The notes below the pieces were generated by a model. It was not told the DNA's origin. It searched no databases and saw only the letters and a list, made by a program, of their open reading frames with translations. 21,320 nt of DNA, from NCBI GenBank assembly GCA_964523975.1, contig CAZGBM010000035.1, forward strand, positions 1 to 21,320, in the 5' to 3' direction. This document shows, in pieces, positions 13,884-21,273 of the stretch (positions within the stretch are counted from its first letter, which is position 1; every line of letters begins with the position of its first letter). Source of the DNA: JAFGHJ01 sp964523975. Lineage in GTDB: Bacteria > Hydrothermota > UBA3072. A program made the translations under genes and the position numbers.

Positions 13884-14543
13884 GTGAAAATGAATAGAGA
13901 TAAATCAATGAATTTTATTCTTGTTGTTTTGTGTCTTGCGTTTTTTGGGCAATGTAAGAAAAAAGCATCGGAGGAGATAGACTCCGGCACTATCGAAAAT
14001 TCCGTTTTTCGGAATAAGTATTTTGGATTAACCGTGACCCTGCCGGATAATTGGAGTATACAAAGTGCGGAGTCAAATAAAGAGATGACGGAGATGGGAA
14101 CAAAGATGGTAGCACGTGAAAATAAAAATCTGGAAAAATCGCTCAATGCCACCAATGAACGGCAGAGTTTATTCCTTTTTTCCGCATTCGAATATCTTTT
14201 AGGTACACCGGTAGCATACAATGCTAATATTTCGTGCGTCGCAGAGAGAGTTAGTCGTATGCCGGGTATTAAGAGGGGAAGCGACTACCTTTTTCATGCA
14301 AGGAAATTACTGGAAATGAGTCAAATGGAAGTTTCTTTTGGCGAAGAAATAACTACTGAGAATCTCGGCGGAATCGAATTCGACGTCATGAGCGTCGGGT
14401 TGTCCTTCGGTGAAATGGTCGTGAAGCAGAAGTATTTCGTAACGGTGCTTAAAGGATATGCCCTTTCGTTCATTGTTTCTTACATAACCGAAGAAGGGGA
14501 ATTGTCCCTTCGGAGTATACTTGAGACAGTAAAGTTTAACTGA
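13884..14543 (+). CDS. Predicted lipoprotein, DcrB/PsbP-like
   Basis: A 219-aa protein. GTG is chosen as start because AAGGAGGAG (13870-13878) lies 5 nt upstream; an ATG two codons later is possible. The N-terminus has positive residues, a hydrophobic stretch (about 10-21) and FGQC with Cys24 followed by KKK. The lipobox lacks the usual Leu at -3 and small residue at -1 but fits the looser boxes of spirochaetes. The mature part, starting about NKYFGLTVTLPDNWSIQSAE and ending LRSILETVKFN, has the look of DcrB/PsbP-type small domains (a phrase like FGLTVTLPDNW, then a final helix with a short strand), known from periplasmic or outer-membrane lipoproteins of unknown role. There is no functional clue. 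It is followed by a separate promoter, so it is probably monocistronic. Confidence 0.72.
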   Translation: MKMNRDKSMNFILVVLCLAFFGQCKKKASEEIDSGTIENSVFRNKYFGLTVTLPDNWSIQSAESNKEMTEMGTKMVARENKNLEKSLNATNERQSLFLFSAFEYLLGTPVAYNANISCVAERVSRMPGIKRGSDYLFHARKLLEMSQMEVSFGEEITTENLGGIEFDVMSVGLSFGEMVVKQKYFVTVLKGYALSFIVSYITEEGELSLRSILETVKFN

Positions 14544-14650
14544 AGAGCATATATCTTGCGCTGACATTCCGGAAATATGGTGATTTGGGAGATTTTTGTC
14601 AAAGACTTGCGGGAACTCAACCATATTGGAACTATACCTGAAGAATCCCC

Positions 14651-14678
14651 TTGACATAATTTAATTATTAATTATTTT
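14651..14678 (+). promoter_or_regulatory. Promoter of the pilin-like/DUF58/BatA operon
   Basis: CCCC then a perfect TTGACA (14651-14656), a 16-bp spacer and TATTTT (14673-14678). A strong AAAAGGAGG Shine-Dalgarno (to 14693) lies 8 nt before the ATG at 14702. The -35 box and the spacer are convincing, the -10 less so. Confidence 0.5.
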
Positions 14679-14701
14679 TACTACAAAAGGAGGCCGGTTA
14701 A

Positions 14702-15211
14702 ATGAAAAGGGTTGCGTTAAGAGTTCTTGATGTGTTGATAATTATTTCTTTTTTTGTTTTACTATATATTCTGATTAAGCCACAGTATCAAGATGCAAAA
14801 ATAACTACGAAAAGAAGAAAATTACAATCTAATATGTTCATAGTTAAAGCAGCAATAGAAAGATACAGAGCCTTTAATGAAGGTAGAATACCTTCCGATA
14901 TATATGATATATACGAAAATATCGAAGCTCTTGAGACTCCTATAAATCCTTACACATTAAAAAACTTGGAATCATACGAGATTACAAAATTTATGTATGA
15001 TGTGCCTTCTCAGGCAGAAAATACGGATACGAATGACATTAACGGGGAGCAACGGGGAAATCCCGGCGGAATGAGTATTGGTTTTTATGTTACCGTTACA
15101 TCGGAGGGCACGGTACCTATAAGCTACGGGATAATAGGTTTTGACTTCGACGGGAAGCCGCTTACCCTAAAAGAAGGAGAAAAAGTCAGAGTCGTAGTAC
15201 TTACCGAATAG
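14702..15211 (+). CDS. Pilin-like membrane protein with a degenerate prepilin site
   Basis: A 169-aa protein with one N-terminal hydrophobic helix (about 9-25) that runs directly into a long polar helix: VLDVLIIISFFVLL, then IKPQYQDAK and KLQSNMFIVKAAIERYRAFN, GRIPSDI. This copies the shape of type IV pilins and type II pseudopilins (FTLIE...IPQYQDA...A...YY...G..P). Asp10 takes the place of the conserved Glu5, but the Gly before the cleavage site is missing, so a prepilin peptidase would probably not cut it. The C-terminal half contains a Gly/Asn-rich linker and a beta-type end. AAAAGGAGG gives a confident start. It is the first gene before DUF58 and BatA-type genes, 11 bp from the next. The role is unknown; a membrane-anchored pseudopilin relative is the best description. 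Confidence 0.65.
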   Translation: MKRVALRVLDVLIIISFFVLLYILIKPQYQDAKITTKRRKLQSNMFIVKAAIERYRAFNEGRIPSDIYDIYENIEALETPINPYTLKNLESYEITKFMYDVPSQAENTDTNDINGEQRGNPGGMSIGFYVTVTSEGTVPISYGIIGFDFDGKPLTLKEGEKVRVVVLTE

Positions 15212-15222
15212 TACTGAAGTTT

Positions 15223-16101
15223 TTGGAACTTTTACAGCCTGAAGTCTTAGAAAAAATCAGCGCTCTGAACCTCAGAGCTAAAATAATCGTAAAAGGTTTT
15301 TTAACCGGTTTGCATGAAAGCCCTTATCACGGGTTTTCTCTGGAGTTCAAACAACATCGTCCCTATTATCAGGGAGACCCTATAAGTAAAATCAACTGGA
15401 AATTATATGCCCGAACCGAGAGGTTTTATTTAAAGAAATATCAGGCAGAAACCAATTTATCGGCTTTCCTGCTGTTGGATAAAAGCAATTCAATGGATTT
15501 CGGAGAAAATATTTCCAAATTTCATTACGCTCGAACTCTTGCCGCTTCTCTTGCGTATTTGCTGCTTCATCAGAATGATTCGGTAGGGCTGGTTCTTTTT
15601 GATTCAAAAATAGAATCCTTCATACCTCCGAGAAGCCGCATGAATCATTTAAAATATTTACTTGCAACTTTGAGTAAAAGTAAACCTTCCGGCAAGACCT
15701 CTATTAAGGACGTTGTTTTCGAACTTCAACCTTTGGTAAAGAAAAGAAGCCTTTTCATTTTATTTTCCGATTTGCTGGAAACTCCTGAAGAGGTAACAAA
15801 AACCATTGGCATAATGAAGGCTAAAAAACACGAAGTTATAGTATTTCATATTCTCGATAGAGAAGAACTGAATTTTTCCTTTCGCAAGGAAGCTCTTTTC
15901 AGAGATATGGAAGATTCAAAAACACTTCTCGTCGACCCTAAAAGCGTAAAAAGGTTATATAGGGACAAGTTCAATCAATTTCTTTCGAAGTACAAAACGG
16001 ATTTTGCTGCTAAACGTATTGATTATTCTCAAGTTGTTACAGATACCTCTTACGATAAAGCCCTTGTAAAATATCTCGAAAAAAGAAAGAGATTATCATG
16101 A
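15223..16101 (+). CDS. DUF58 domain protein with vWA fold
   Basis: A 292-aa protein. Residues about 46-72 carry the DUF58 signature, HRPYYQGDPISKINWKLYAR, followed by KKYQAE. Residues about 80-250 look like a von Willebrand A fold with the MIDAS motif DKSNS (Asp86, Ser88, Ser90). DUF58 proteins are normally encoded next to a MoxR AAA+ ATPase and Bat-type proteins and are thought to act in assembly or stress tolerance at the envelope. No membrane helix is seen, so it is cytoplasmic. The start is TTG at 15223, 11 bp after the previous stop, without a good Shine-Dalgarno. The end overlaps the next gene by ATGA. No moxR is in the window. Confidence 0.88.
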   Translation: MELLQPEVLEKISALNLRAKIIVKGFLTGLHESPYHGFSLEFKQHRPYYQGDPISKINWKLYARTERFYLKKYQAETNLSAFLLLDKSNSMDFGENISKFHYARTLAASLAYLLLHQNDSVGLVLFDSKIESFIPPRSRMNHLKYLLATLSKSKPSGKTSIKDVVFELQPLVKKRSLFILFSDLLETPEEVTKTIGIMKAKKHEVIVFHILDREELNFSFRKEALFRDMEDSKTLLVDPKSVKRLYRDKFNQFLSKYKTDFAAKRIDYSQVVTDTSYDKALVKYLEKRKRLS

Positions 16102-17708
16102 GTTTTCCCGAATTCTTTTTTCTTTTTCCGCTTATTGTTGTACCAATAATAATCCATTTATTATCTAAAAAGAAACTTAAAAAAATAGATTTCCCGTCGT
16201 TGCTTTTTGTCTTCAAGAGTGAAGTAAGACTAATTCGATGGTTTCGGTTGAAAGATTTGTTATTGCTAATCCTGAGAGTCGCTCTTCTTGTATCCTTAAT
16301 TTTAACTGCGGCAAATCTCCGGATACCGTTTTCATTCTTCGATGTAGCGGAGACCTTAATTCTCGATAAATCTCCTTCTATGGAGAATATCGGAATCAAA
16401 GATAAAAATGTTTTTGATGTTCCCGTGCATTCGGGGATACCCCAATTCTTGCCTTATCTTGAAAAATGCCCGACCGGAATTTTGATAACAGATGCCCAGA
16501 AAAACGGTTTTACGGAAATACTAAGGCAGAGGGAAAAATTTCCGGGGATAAGAATCAAAAAGATTGCTTTCCCGGAAGGAAATCTTGGGATATTATCCGC
16601 TAAGAGTGGACCATGCTTTGAAGACGGAAAAAATAACATAATTTTCGAAATTTTGAACGAATATAAAGAAGATAAGAAAACCAGACTTACTTTAAAATCA
16701 GAGGGGAAGATCGTTATGAAAGAAAACAGAATTTTTAAAGAAGGAGAAACGGAATTGAATCTTGAACTTTTCTTGGAAAAAGGACTACATCAATTGTCTC
16801 TTGAACTCGAAGATGAAAAAGGATTCGATTTTGACAATAAATATTATTTCGTATTGAATGTGCAACCCAGAAAAAAAATTCATATTATATCAAAAAATTA
16901 TCCGGCAAGACTTATCGCTGCGCTTAATCCCATCCACTTCGAAGTTACATTGACAGAGAACATCTCCGATATGAAAGGAGGTTTATTCATTGCATGTGAC
17001 GTGGGGGAGAGAGAACTTTCAAACCTCCTCCGGAACAACCGTCCCGGTATTATTTGTCTCGGGGGAGACGAAAATACCTCCGTCTCCAATAAAATTCCGG
17101 ATAGGGTTTCAACCGTTGTCGGAGAGTATTTTTTTAGCGGTTCGTATAATCTGAGTTTTCTTAACGGAATTCCTATAAATTACAATTGTTTTATAACCGC
17201 GGGGGAGCCCCTGGTGTATTTTAAAAGCGGCAATCCTTTTATCAATAAAATAGAAAATCATTTGATTCTCCCCGTTTCACCGGAGACGAACGATTTATCT
17301 CTGCATCCGGTTTTTATACCTTTACTTTTTGATTTAATCAACTTGTTGTCTGGTGAGACGTTTAACCGTAATATTTTACTGGACGAGCCAATAATTATAA
17401 GAAGCTCTTTTTCGCCCACGATAATAAATCCGGAAGGCGGCGAGTACAAAATGGATGCCGTAAGCGGGAATGTTTATATCTTCAGAAAAACAAAAACATG
17501 CGGATTTTATAGAATAACTGACGGAATGGCAACGAAGGGTCTGGTAGCGGTGAATACCAATCCTTCCGAATCAAAACTGGAAAGCCTGTCCGACGAAGAA
17601 ATAAACTATATTTTCGGGAAAATCGGACTTAACAACGGAGCTTCTTTTTTTCTCTTTATAGTTTTAATGTGTTTTGTTTTATCCGTTTTTATTGAGAGAG
17701 GAACTTGA
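16098..17708 (+). CDS. BatA-type membrane protein with short vWA-like domain
   Basis: A 536-aa protein. Residues 1 to about 75 are the BatA N-terminal domain: a first helix (FFFLFPLIVVPIIIHLL), a basic stretch KKKLKKIDFPSLLFVFK and a second helix (LLLLILRVALLVSLIL). An abbreviated vWA-like segment follows with DKSPS (Asp90, Ser92, Ser94), but the domain is too short for a full vWA fold. A long beta-rich region (about 165-510) with no recognised motif lies outside the membrane, and a last helix (about 513-530) ends in ERGT. Architectures like this sit with MoxR/DUF58 operons (aerotolerance-type genes). The start overlaps the DUF58 stop by 4 bp. The specific function is unknown. Confidence 0.82.
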   Translation: MSFPEFFFLFPLIVVPIIIHLLSKKKLKKIDFPSLLFVFKSEVRLIRWFRLKDLLLLILRVALLVSLILTAANLRIPFSFFDVAETLILDKSPSMENIGIKDKNVFDVPVHSGIPQFLPYLEKCPTGILITDAQKNGFTEILRQREKFPGIRIKKIAFPEGNLGILSAKSGPCFEDGKNNIIFEILNEYKEDKKTRLTLKSEGKIVMKENRIFKEGETELNLELFLEKGLHQLSLELEDEKGFDFDNKYYFVLNVQPRKKIHIISKNYPARLIAALNPIHFEVTLTENISDMKGGLFIACDVGERELSNLLRNNRPGIICLGGDENTSVSNKIPDRVSTVVGEYFFSGSYNLSFLNGIPINYNCFITAGEPLVYFKSGNPFINKIENHLILPVSPETNDLSLHPVFIPLLFDLINLLSGETFNRNILLDEPIIIRSSFSPTIINPEGGEYKMDAVSGNVYIFRKTKTCGFYRITDGMATKGLVAVNTNPSESKLESLSDEEINYIFGKIGLNNGASFFLFIVLMCFVLSVFIERGT

Positions 17709-17751
17709 AAAAATTAAATTTACCACAAATTTTTATTTTGTTTGTTTTAAA

Positions 17752-17941
17752 CCCAACCCACAACCAAAAATTAGTAACAACAAATCACACGAATTACACG
17801 AATATCAAAAAACATAGTATGTTTTTTATATAATAAAACCGATTGATTTTTAGTTTATTTGTGATATTTGTGCAATTTGTTGTTAAAAAATCCTTTAAAT
17901 CCGTGTTCATCTGTGGCCAGTTAATCTGGGGTGAGGTTGGG
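17752..17941. repeat. Nested inverted-repeat element between convergent genes
   Basis: Outer arms CCCAACC (17752-17758) and GGTTGGG (17935-17941). Inner imperfect arms from AACAACAAAT (17776-17785) to ATTTGTTGTT (17875-17884), with ACACGAATATCA matched by TGATATTTGTGC. At the centre is a perfect palindrome, AAAAAACATA-g-TATGTTTTTT (17807-17827), which could act as a two-way terminator for the BatA-type gene and plsY. There is no transposase. It looks like a non-coding intergenic repeat of the MITE type. The other bases of the 331-bp gap (17709-18039) hold no gene. Confidence 0.65.
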
Positions 17942-17978
17942 CAATCCACATCTTAAAAAATCTGCGTTTATCTGCGTG
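17900..17978 (+). repeat. Two copies of a TC(C/T)G(T/C)GTT(C/T)ATCTG(T/C)G motif
   Basis: TCCGTGTTCATCTGTGG (17900-17916) and TCTGCGTTTATCTGCGTG (17961-17978) are variants of one 17-bp word, which itself contains two half-repeats (TCxGxG, then ATCTGxG). Words like these are common in intergenic repeats of environmental genomes. This pair straddles the right outer arm of the inverted-repeat element. Confidence 0.6.
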
Positions 17979-18039
17979 CTATTCTTTTTGGCTTTTTTAT
18001 TTATATCATTTTACTTTTTAAATTTTGATATTTGGTTTT

Positions 18040-18618
18040 TCAAAAAATCGGTTCTTCTTCCCCTCTGATAAGTCTTCCGATGTTTTTTCTGTGCGTGATA
18101 ATAACAAGTATTGCAATCAAAGCAGAAATAAACAAAACGCTCTTAATCATAGGATAAGCGAGAAAGAAATATAAAATTGGTAAGGAAATAGCTGCACCCA
18201 GAGAACCGACGGAAACTCTCCTTGAAATCCCTACGAGTACAACCCAGATACCGAAAGCCAAGACCGCGGGAATGGGCATGAGAGCAACAATGCCTCCAAA
18301 CCCCGCAGCGACACCCTTCCCACCTTTAAAGCGCAAGAATGGTGTAGTCATATGACCCACGATTGCTCCGAGAAGAGCGAGGATACCTGCCGGGACGGAA
18401 ATTTTAGAAAAATATATTACGGGAAGAAACCCTTTAAGAAAATCAAGAACAAAAGCGAAGATTCCTTCTTTTTTGCCAACTACCCTGAAAACATTCGTAG
18501 AGCCTATATTTCCGCTTCCTTCCTTTCTTAAATCATAGCCTTTAACCTTGCCTACGACGTAACCGAAAGGTATGCTTCCAAGAATGTAAGAACCTATAAA
18601 CGCTGCAACCTCCCACAT
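18040..18618 (-). CDS. plsY: Acyl-phosphate:glycerol-3-phosphate acyltransferase PlsY
   Basis: This 192-aa membrane enzyme transfers an acyl chain from acyl phosphate to glycerol 3-phosphate, making lysophosphatidic acid at the start of phospholipid synthesis. All three family motifs are present: SGNIGSTNVFR (35-45), GHMTTPFLRFKGGKGVAAG (88-106) with His89, and THRKNIGRLIRGEE (175-188). About five hydrophobic helices are predicted. Its length is normal. The ATG is 6 bp after the der stop, with AAGGGGG somewhat far upstream. It is the last gene of the DUF512-der-plsY operon. In many bacteria gpsA follows; here the strand ends at the intergenic repeat instead. Confidence 0.95.
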   Translation of the reverse strand: MWEVAAFIGSYILGSIPFGYVVGKVKGYDLRKEGSGNIGSTNVFRVVGKKEGIFAFVLDFLKGFLPVIYFSKISVPAGILALLGAIVGHMTTPFLRFKGGKGVAAGFGGIVALMPIPAVLAFGIWVVLVGISRRVSVGSLGAAISLPILYFFLAYPMIKSVLFISALIAILVIITHRKNIGRLIRGEEEPIF

Positions 18619-18624
18619 AAAGAA

Positions 18625-19890
18625 TTACCCCCTTTCCAGTTTAATTGAAATTGGTATCCCTTCGAAATCTATTTTCTTTCTTATCCTGTTCTCCAGATAT
18701 TTCTTGTATTGTTCATCAAAACTTTTTTCTTCGTTAACTTCCAGAACGATATTCGTACCGTATTGTTTTACCGAATACAGCTCAACTTTGCCTCGAGCAC
18801 CCGGAGGCGGACGGTAATCGACAGCTTCTTTAACAATCTTTTCAAGATCGGGATGTGCATTTTTTAATTTATCTACTGTCTCAAGTGCTAAAGATAAGGA
18901 TTCATCTATGCCTTCCATTGTTATAGACGAAACATATATTCTCGGAATCCAGTCGAAAACCGATAGCTCTTTATCGTAATAACTCATAACTTTTTTCTTT
19001 TTCTCCTCGGGCACAAGGTCAAACTTCGAAAAGAGTATAATAATGGGAGTTCCTCTATCTATCGCCCAATTTATTATATTCTTATCCTGCTTTGACAACT
19101 TCTTGGTAGAATCTATCAAAACAAGAACAACATCGGATTCTTCTATCGACCTTATGGCTCTCAAAAAAGAATAGTATTCGATGGCATCCTTTAATTTAGT
19201 CTTCTTCTTGAGTCCTGCAGTATCGACAAGAATTATAGTTCTATCATTATAATCCAGATAGGAATGGATGCTGTCTCTTGTGGTTCCGGGTTCTTCTTTG
19301 GTAATTGTACGTTCGTAACCCATAATAGCGTTAACATAAGTCGATTTCCCCGTATTTGGTTTTCCTATGACACCTATTGTGGTTCCCCGGACAATTTCTC
19401 CTTCAACGCAGTTTGAAAGTATCCATTTTAAGAGTTTTCCTACTCCACCGCCGTGCTGGGCTGAAATCTGAAAAGTTTTATCCAGTACCAGTTTCCCGAA
19501 TTCGGAAATAACATTCCAGTTTTCCCCTCTATCTATTTTATTTATAACGAGGGCTTTTTTCCCGCGGGCTTTCCTTACGTAATCTGTAATTTCGCGGTCA
19601 ATAGAAGAAATACCCTCTTTCCCATCTACCAATAACAGAACAATATCGGCTTCTTCCAGAGCGAAGTTTACCTGTTCTCGAATTCGGATTTCAAGCGGGT
19701 CGTCGGAAAATTGGATACCACCAGTATCTATCAAAATCAGGGGTTTTCCATCTCTCTCTACGACGCCGTAGACTCTGTCTCTTGTAACTCCGGGTTCTTT
19801 GTCTACGATGGAACGTCTCTCCTTAAGAATACGGTTAAAAAGGGTCGACTTGCCTACGTTGGGTTTGCCGACGATAGCGATTGTATTCAT
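18625..19890 (-). CDS. der: Ribosome-assembly GTPase Der (EngA)
   Basis: A 421-aa protein with two tandem GTPase domains and a C-terminal KH-like domain (about 345-421), which helps assemble the 50S ribosomal subunit. Domain 1: GKPNVGKST (8-16), Thr36 (GVTRD), DTGG (55-58), NKID (117-120). Domain 2: GKPNTGKST (176-184), GTTRDS, DTAG (223-226), and SKFD (288-291) where NKWD is usual, so the guanine-binding Asn is Ser. The KH-like part has YRPPPGARGKVELYSVKQ. The frame is open to an ATG at 19974, but that start would add 28 residues not seen in Der. ATG at 19890 gives the normal MNTIAIVGKPNVGKST beginning and overlaps the DUF512 stop as ATGA. Confidence 0.96.
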   Translation of the reverse strand: MNTIAIVGKPNVGKSTLFNRILKERRSIVDKEPGVTRDRVYGVVERDGKPLILIDTGGIQFSDDPLEIRIREQVNFALEEADIVLLLVDGKEGISSIDREITDYVRKARGKKALVINKIDRGENWNVISEFGKLVLDKTFQISAQHGGGVGKLLKWILSNCVEGEIVRGTTIGVIGKPNTGKSTYVNAIMGYERTITKEEPGTTRDSIHSYLDYNDRTIILVDTAGLKKKTKLKDAIEYYSFLRAIRSIEESDVVLVLIDSTKKLSKQDKNIINWAIDRGTPIIILFSKFDLVPEEKKKKVMSYYDKELSVFDWIPRIYVSSITMEGIDESLSLALETVDKLKNAHPDLEKIVKEAVDYRPPPGARGKVELYSVKQYGTNIVLEVNEEKSFDEQYKKYLENRIRKKIDFEGIPISIKLERG

Positions 19891-21140
19891 TTTATGTTTC
19901 CGAGTTCCATAATGTTGTAAGGACTTACAATAATTCTTTTCCGTAAGGTATTTTTTAAAATATTGAGGGAACATCCATCTATGAATATATCGTCTCTGTT
20001 GATTATATCGGGAGGCAAGATTGCCACATCAAAATCATGTATAGAGAGGCGTCCCAACAGGTCCCAGCCTCCGAGCAGAGCGGATACTTCCACCGAGTCC
20101 CCAAAATATCTGTTCTTAACGGATATCGTTTGCGCTTCTATGCCTGCCTCTTTAAATTTATCCTCTAATCTTCTGACGATATCATAAGCAAGAGTTCCCG
20201 TAACGAGAAGAACTTTCCCTTTTAAATCGGGAACCTTTAAGGATTCGATACCGTCCAGGAATTTTCTCGCCATTCCGATGCCGTTCTCCAATTGAGGAAA
20301 ATCATCATAAAACCCGAAAGGAGGGATAGCTTTATTTGTTTTTATGTAAAACTCATCTGCAAGATAGACGAGCGTATTTCCCATTTTCTTTCTTGTTTCT
20401 GTTTGATATGGTTCGATTAATACTATTACTTCATTCATCCACATTGTAGTAGGTTTTTCGATATGGGGCAAACCTTCCCGGAAGGCGGTCAATCCTACAG
20501 GAACAATACCGACGGACTCGATTGAAGGTAACGAGAGAAGATCTTCTATGGTTTCGTGAAGAAATTCCCCGTCGTTAACCCCCGGAAGCAGAACTATCTG
20601 AGTATGCAATTTTATACCGCCGTCACTGAGCCTTTTAAGTTGTTTCATTATTTTTCCGGCTTTTTTGTTTCGCATCATTTGAATACGTTTTCCGGAATCG
20701 GTTGTATGAACCGAGATGTAGAGAGGACTGAGCTTTAATTCTATTATTCGCTTAAAATCTTCCTCGCTGAAGTTCGTCAGGGAAAGATAATTTCCGTAAA
20801 GAAAAGACATGCGATAGTCGTCGTCTTTTGCGAATAAGGATTCTCTTGCGTCCGCAGGATTCTGGTCCGCAAAACAAAATATACAGTTATTTTTACACAA
20901 ATTCATTTCAAATTCCGAGGGCTCGATACCAAGGGATTCTCCTTCACTTTTTTCTACGTCGTATACATAGGTGAATTTTCCATCCGAAATATGAACACTT
21001 ATCGAGCTTCCCGACTCAAAGAATTGTAAATCAAGGGAATCGTTTATCTCTTTATTATCTATTGCAATAAGATGATTTCCGGATTTTATTCCAAGTTTAT
21101 CGGCAATCGAGCTTTTCTTAACTTTTTCTATTTTAATCAT
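19887..21140 (-). CDS. DUF512 radical-SAM protein (TIGR03279-like)
   Basis: A 417-aa protein. Residues 1 to about 65 are a PDZ-like lead domain (IEKVKKSSIADKLGIKSGNH). A radical-SAM cluster motif Cys82-x3-Cys86-x2-Cys89 (CKNNCIFCF) follows, then family words KDDDYRMSFLYGNYLSLTN, LSPLYISVHTTD, QIVLLPGVNDG and VGIVPVGLTAFREGLP. The C-terminal part (about 290-417) is the DUF512 domain proper. The reaction is unknown. The protein binds a 4Fe-4S cluster and SAM by family inference. It sits directly before der with an ATGA overlap, an arrangement common in clostridia and other anaerobes, which may mean a part in ribosome or tRNA metabolism. There is no Shine-Dalgarno and no convincing promoter in the 180 bp upstream. 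Confidence 0.92.
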   Translation of the reverse strand: MIKIEKVKKSSIADKLGIKSGNHLIAIDNKEINDSLDLQFFESGSSISVHISDGKFTYVYDVEKSEGESLGIEPSEFEMNLCKNNCIFCFADQNPADARESLFAKDDDYRMSFLYGNYLSLTNFSEEDFKRIIELKLSPLYISVHTTDSGKRIQMMRNKKAGKIMKQLKRLSDGGIKLHTQIVLLPGVNDGEFLHETIEDLLSLPSIESVGIVPVGLTAFREGLPHIEKPTTMWMNEVIVLIEPYQTETRKKMGNTLVYLADEFYIKTNKAIPPFGFYDDFPQLENGIGMARKFLDGIESLKVPDLKGKVLLVTGTLAYDIVRRLEDKFKEAGIEAQTISVKNRYFGDSVEVSALLGGWDLLGRLSIHDFDVAILPPDIINRDDIFIDGCSLNILKNTLRKRIIVSPYNIMELGNIK

Positions 21141-21195
21141 AATTTAGTAAATTAAAAACTTTTTCTTCACCCAAGTATCCCCGCTAAGTTTTTAA

Positions 21196-21273
21196 TTTGT
21201 TGGTCAGTCGGCTCGTTAGATCGTTAGTTGGTTTACAGTTCTCCCCGATCCGACGAACCCACGAACTAACAAA
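21196..21273. repeat. Imperfect inverted repeat built of GTTxGT words
   Basis: The left arm (21196-21218, TTTGTTGGTCAGTCGG...) pairs with the right arm (21251-21273, ACGAACCCACGAACTAAC...) with roughly three quarters of positions matching, around a loop of about 32 bp. Both arms are made of short GTTxGT/ACxAAC words, and another such word, CGTTAGTTGGTTT, lies in the loop. It lies upstream of the DUF512 gene and reads as a non-coding intergenic repeat. The window ends 47 bp later with nothing else recognised. Confidence 0.55.

Noticed and set aside
13853..14221. 122-codon open frame opposite the lipoprotein gene
   Set aside because: The plus-strand gene has a strong Shine-Dalgarno, signal peptide and lipobox; the antisense frame has none of these.
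14574..14627. Inverted repeat AATATGGT ... ACCATATT after the lipoprotein gene
   Set aside because: The 38-nt loop and lack of a T run make it a poor terminator, and 8-bp A/T-rich arms can occur by chance.
19891..19974. N-terminal extension of Der by 28 residues (start at 19974)
   Set aside because: The extension overlaps the DUF512 coding end, has no Der homology, and the ATG at 19890 gives the exact family N-terminus with an ATGA overlap.
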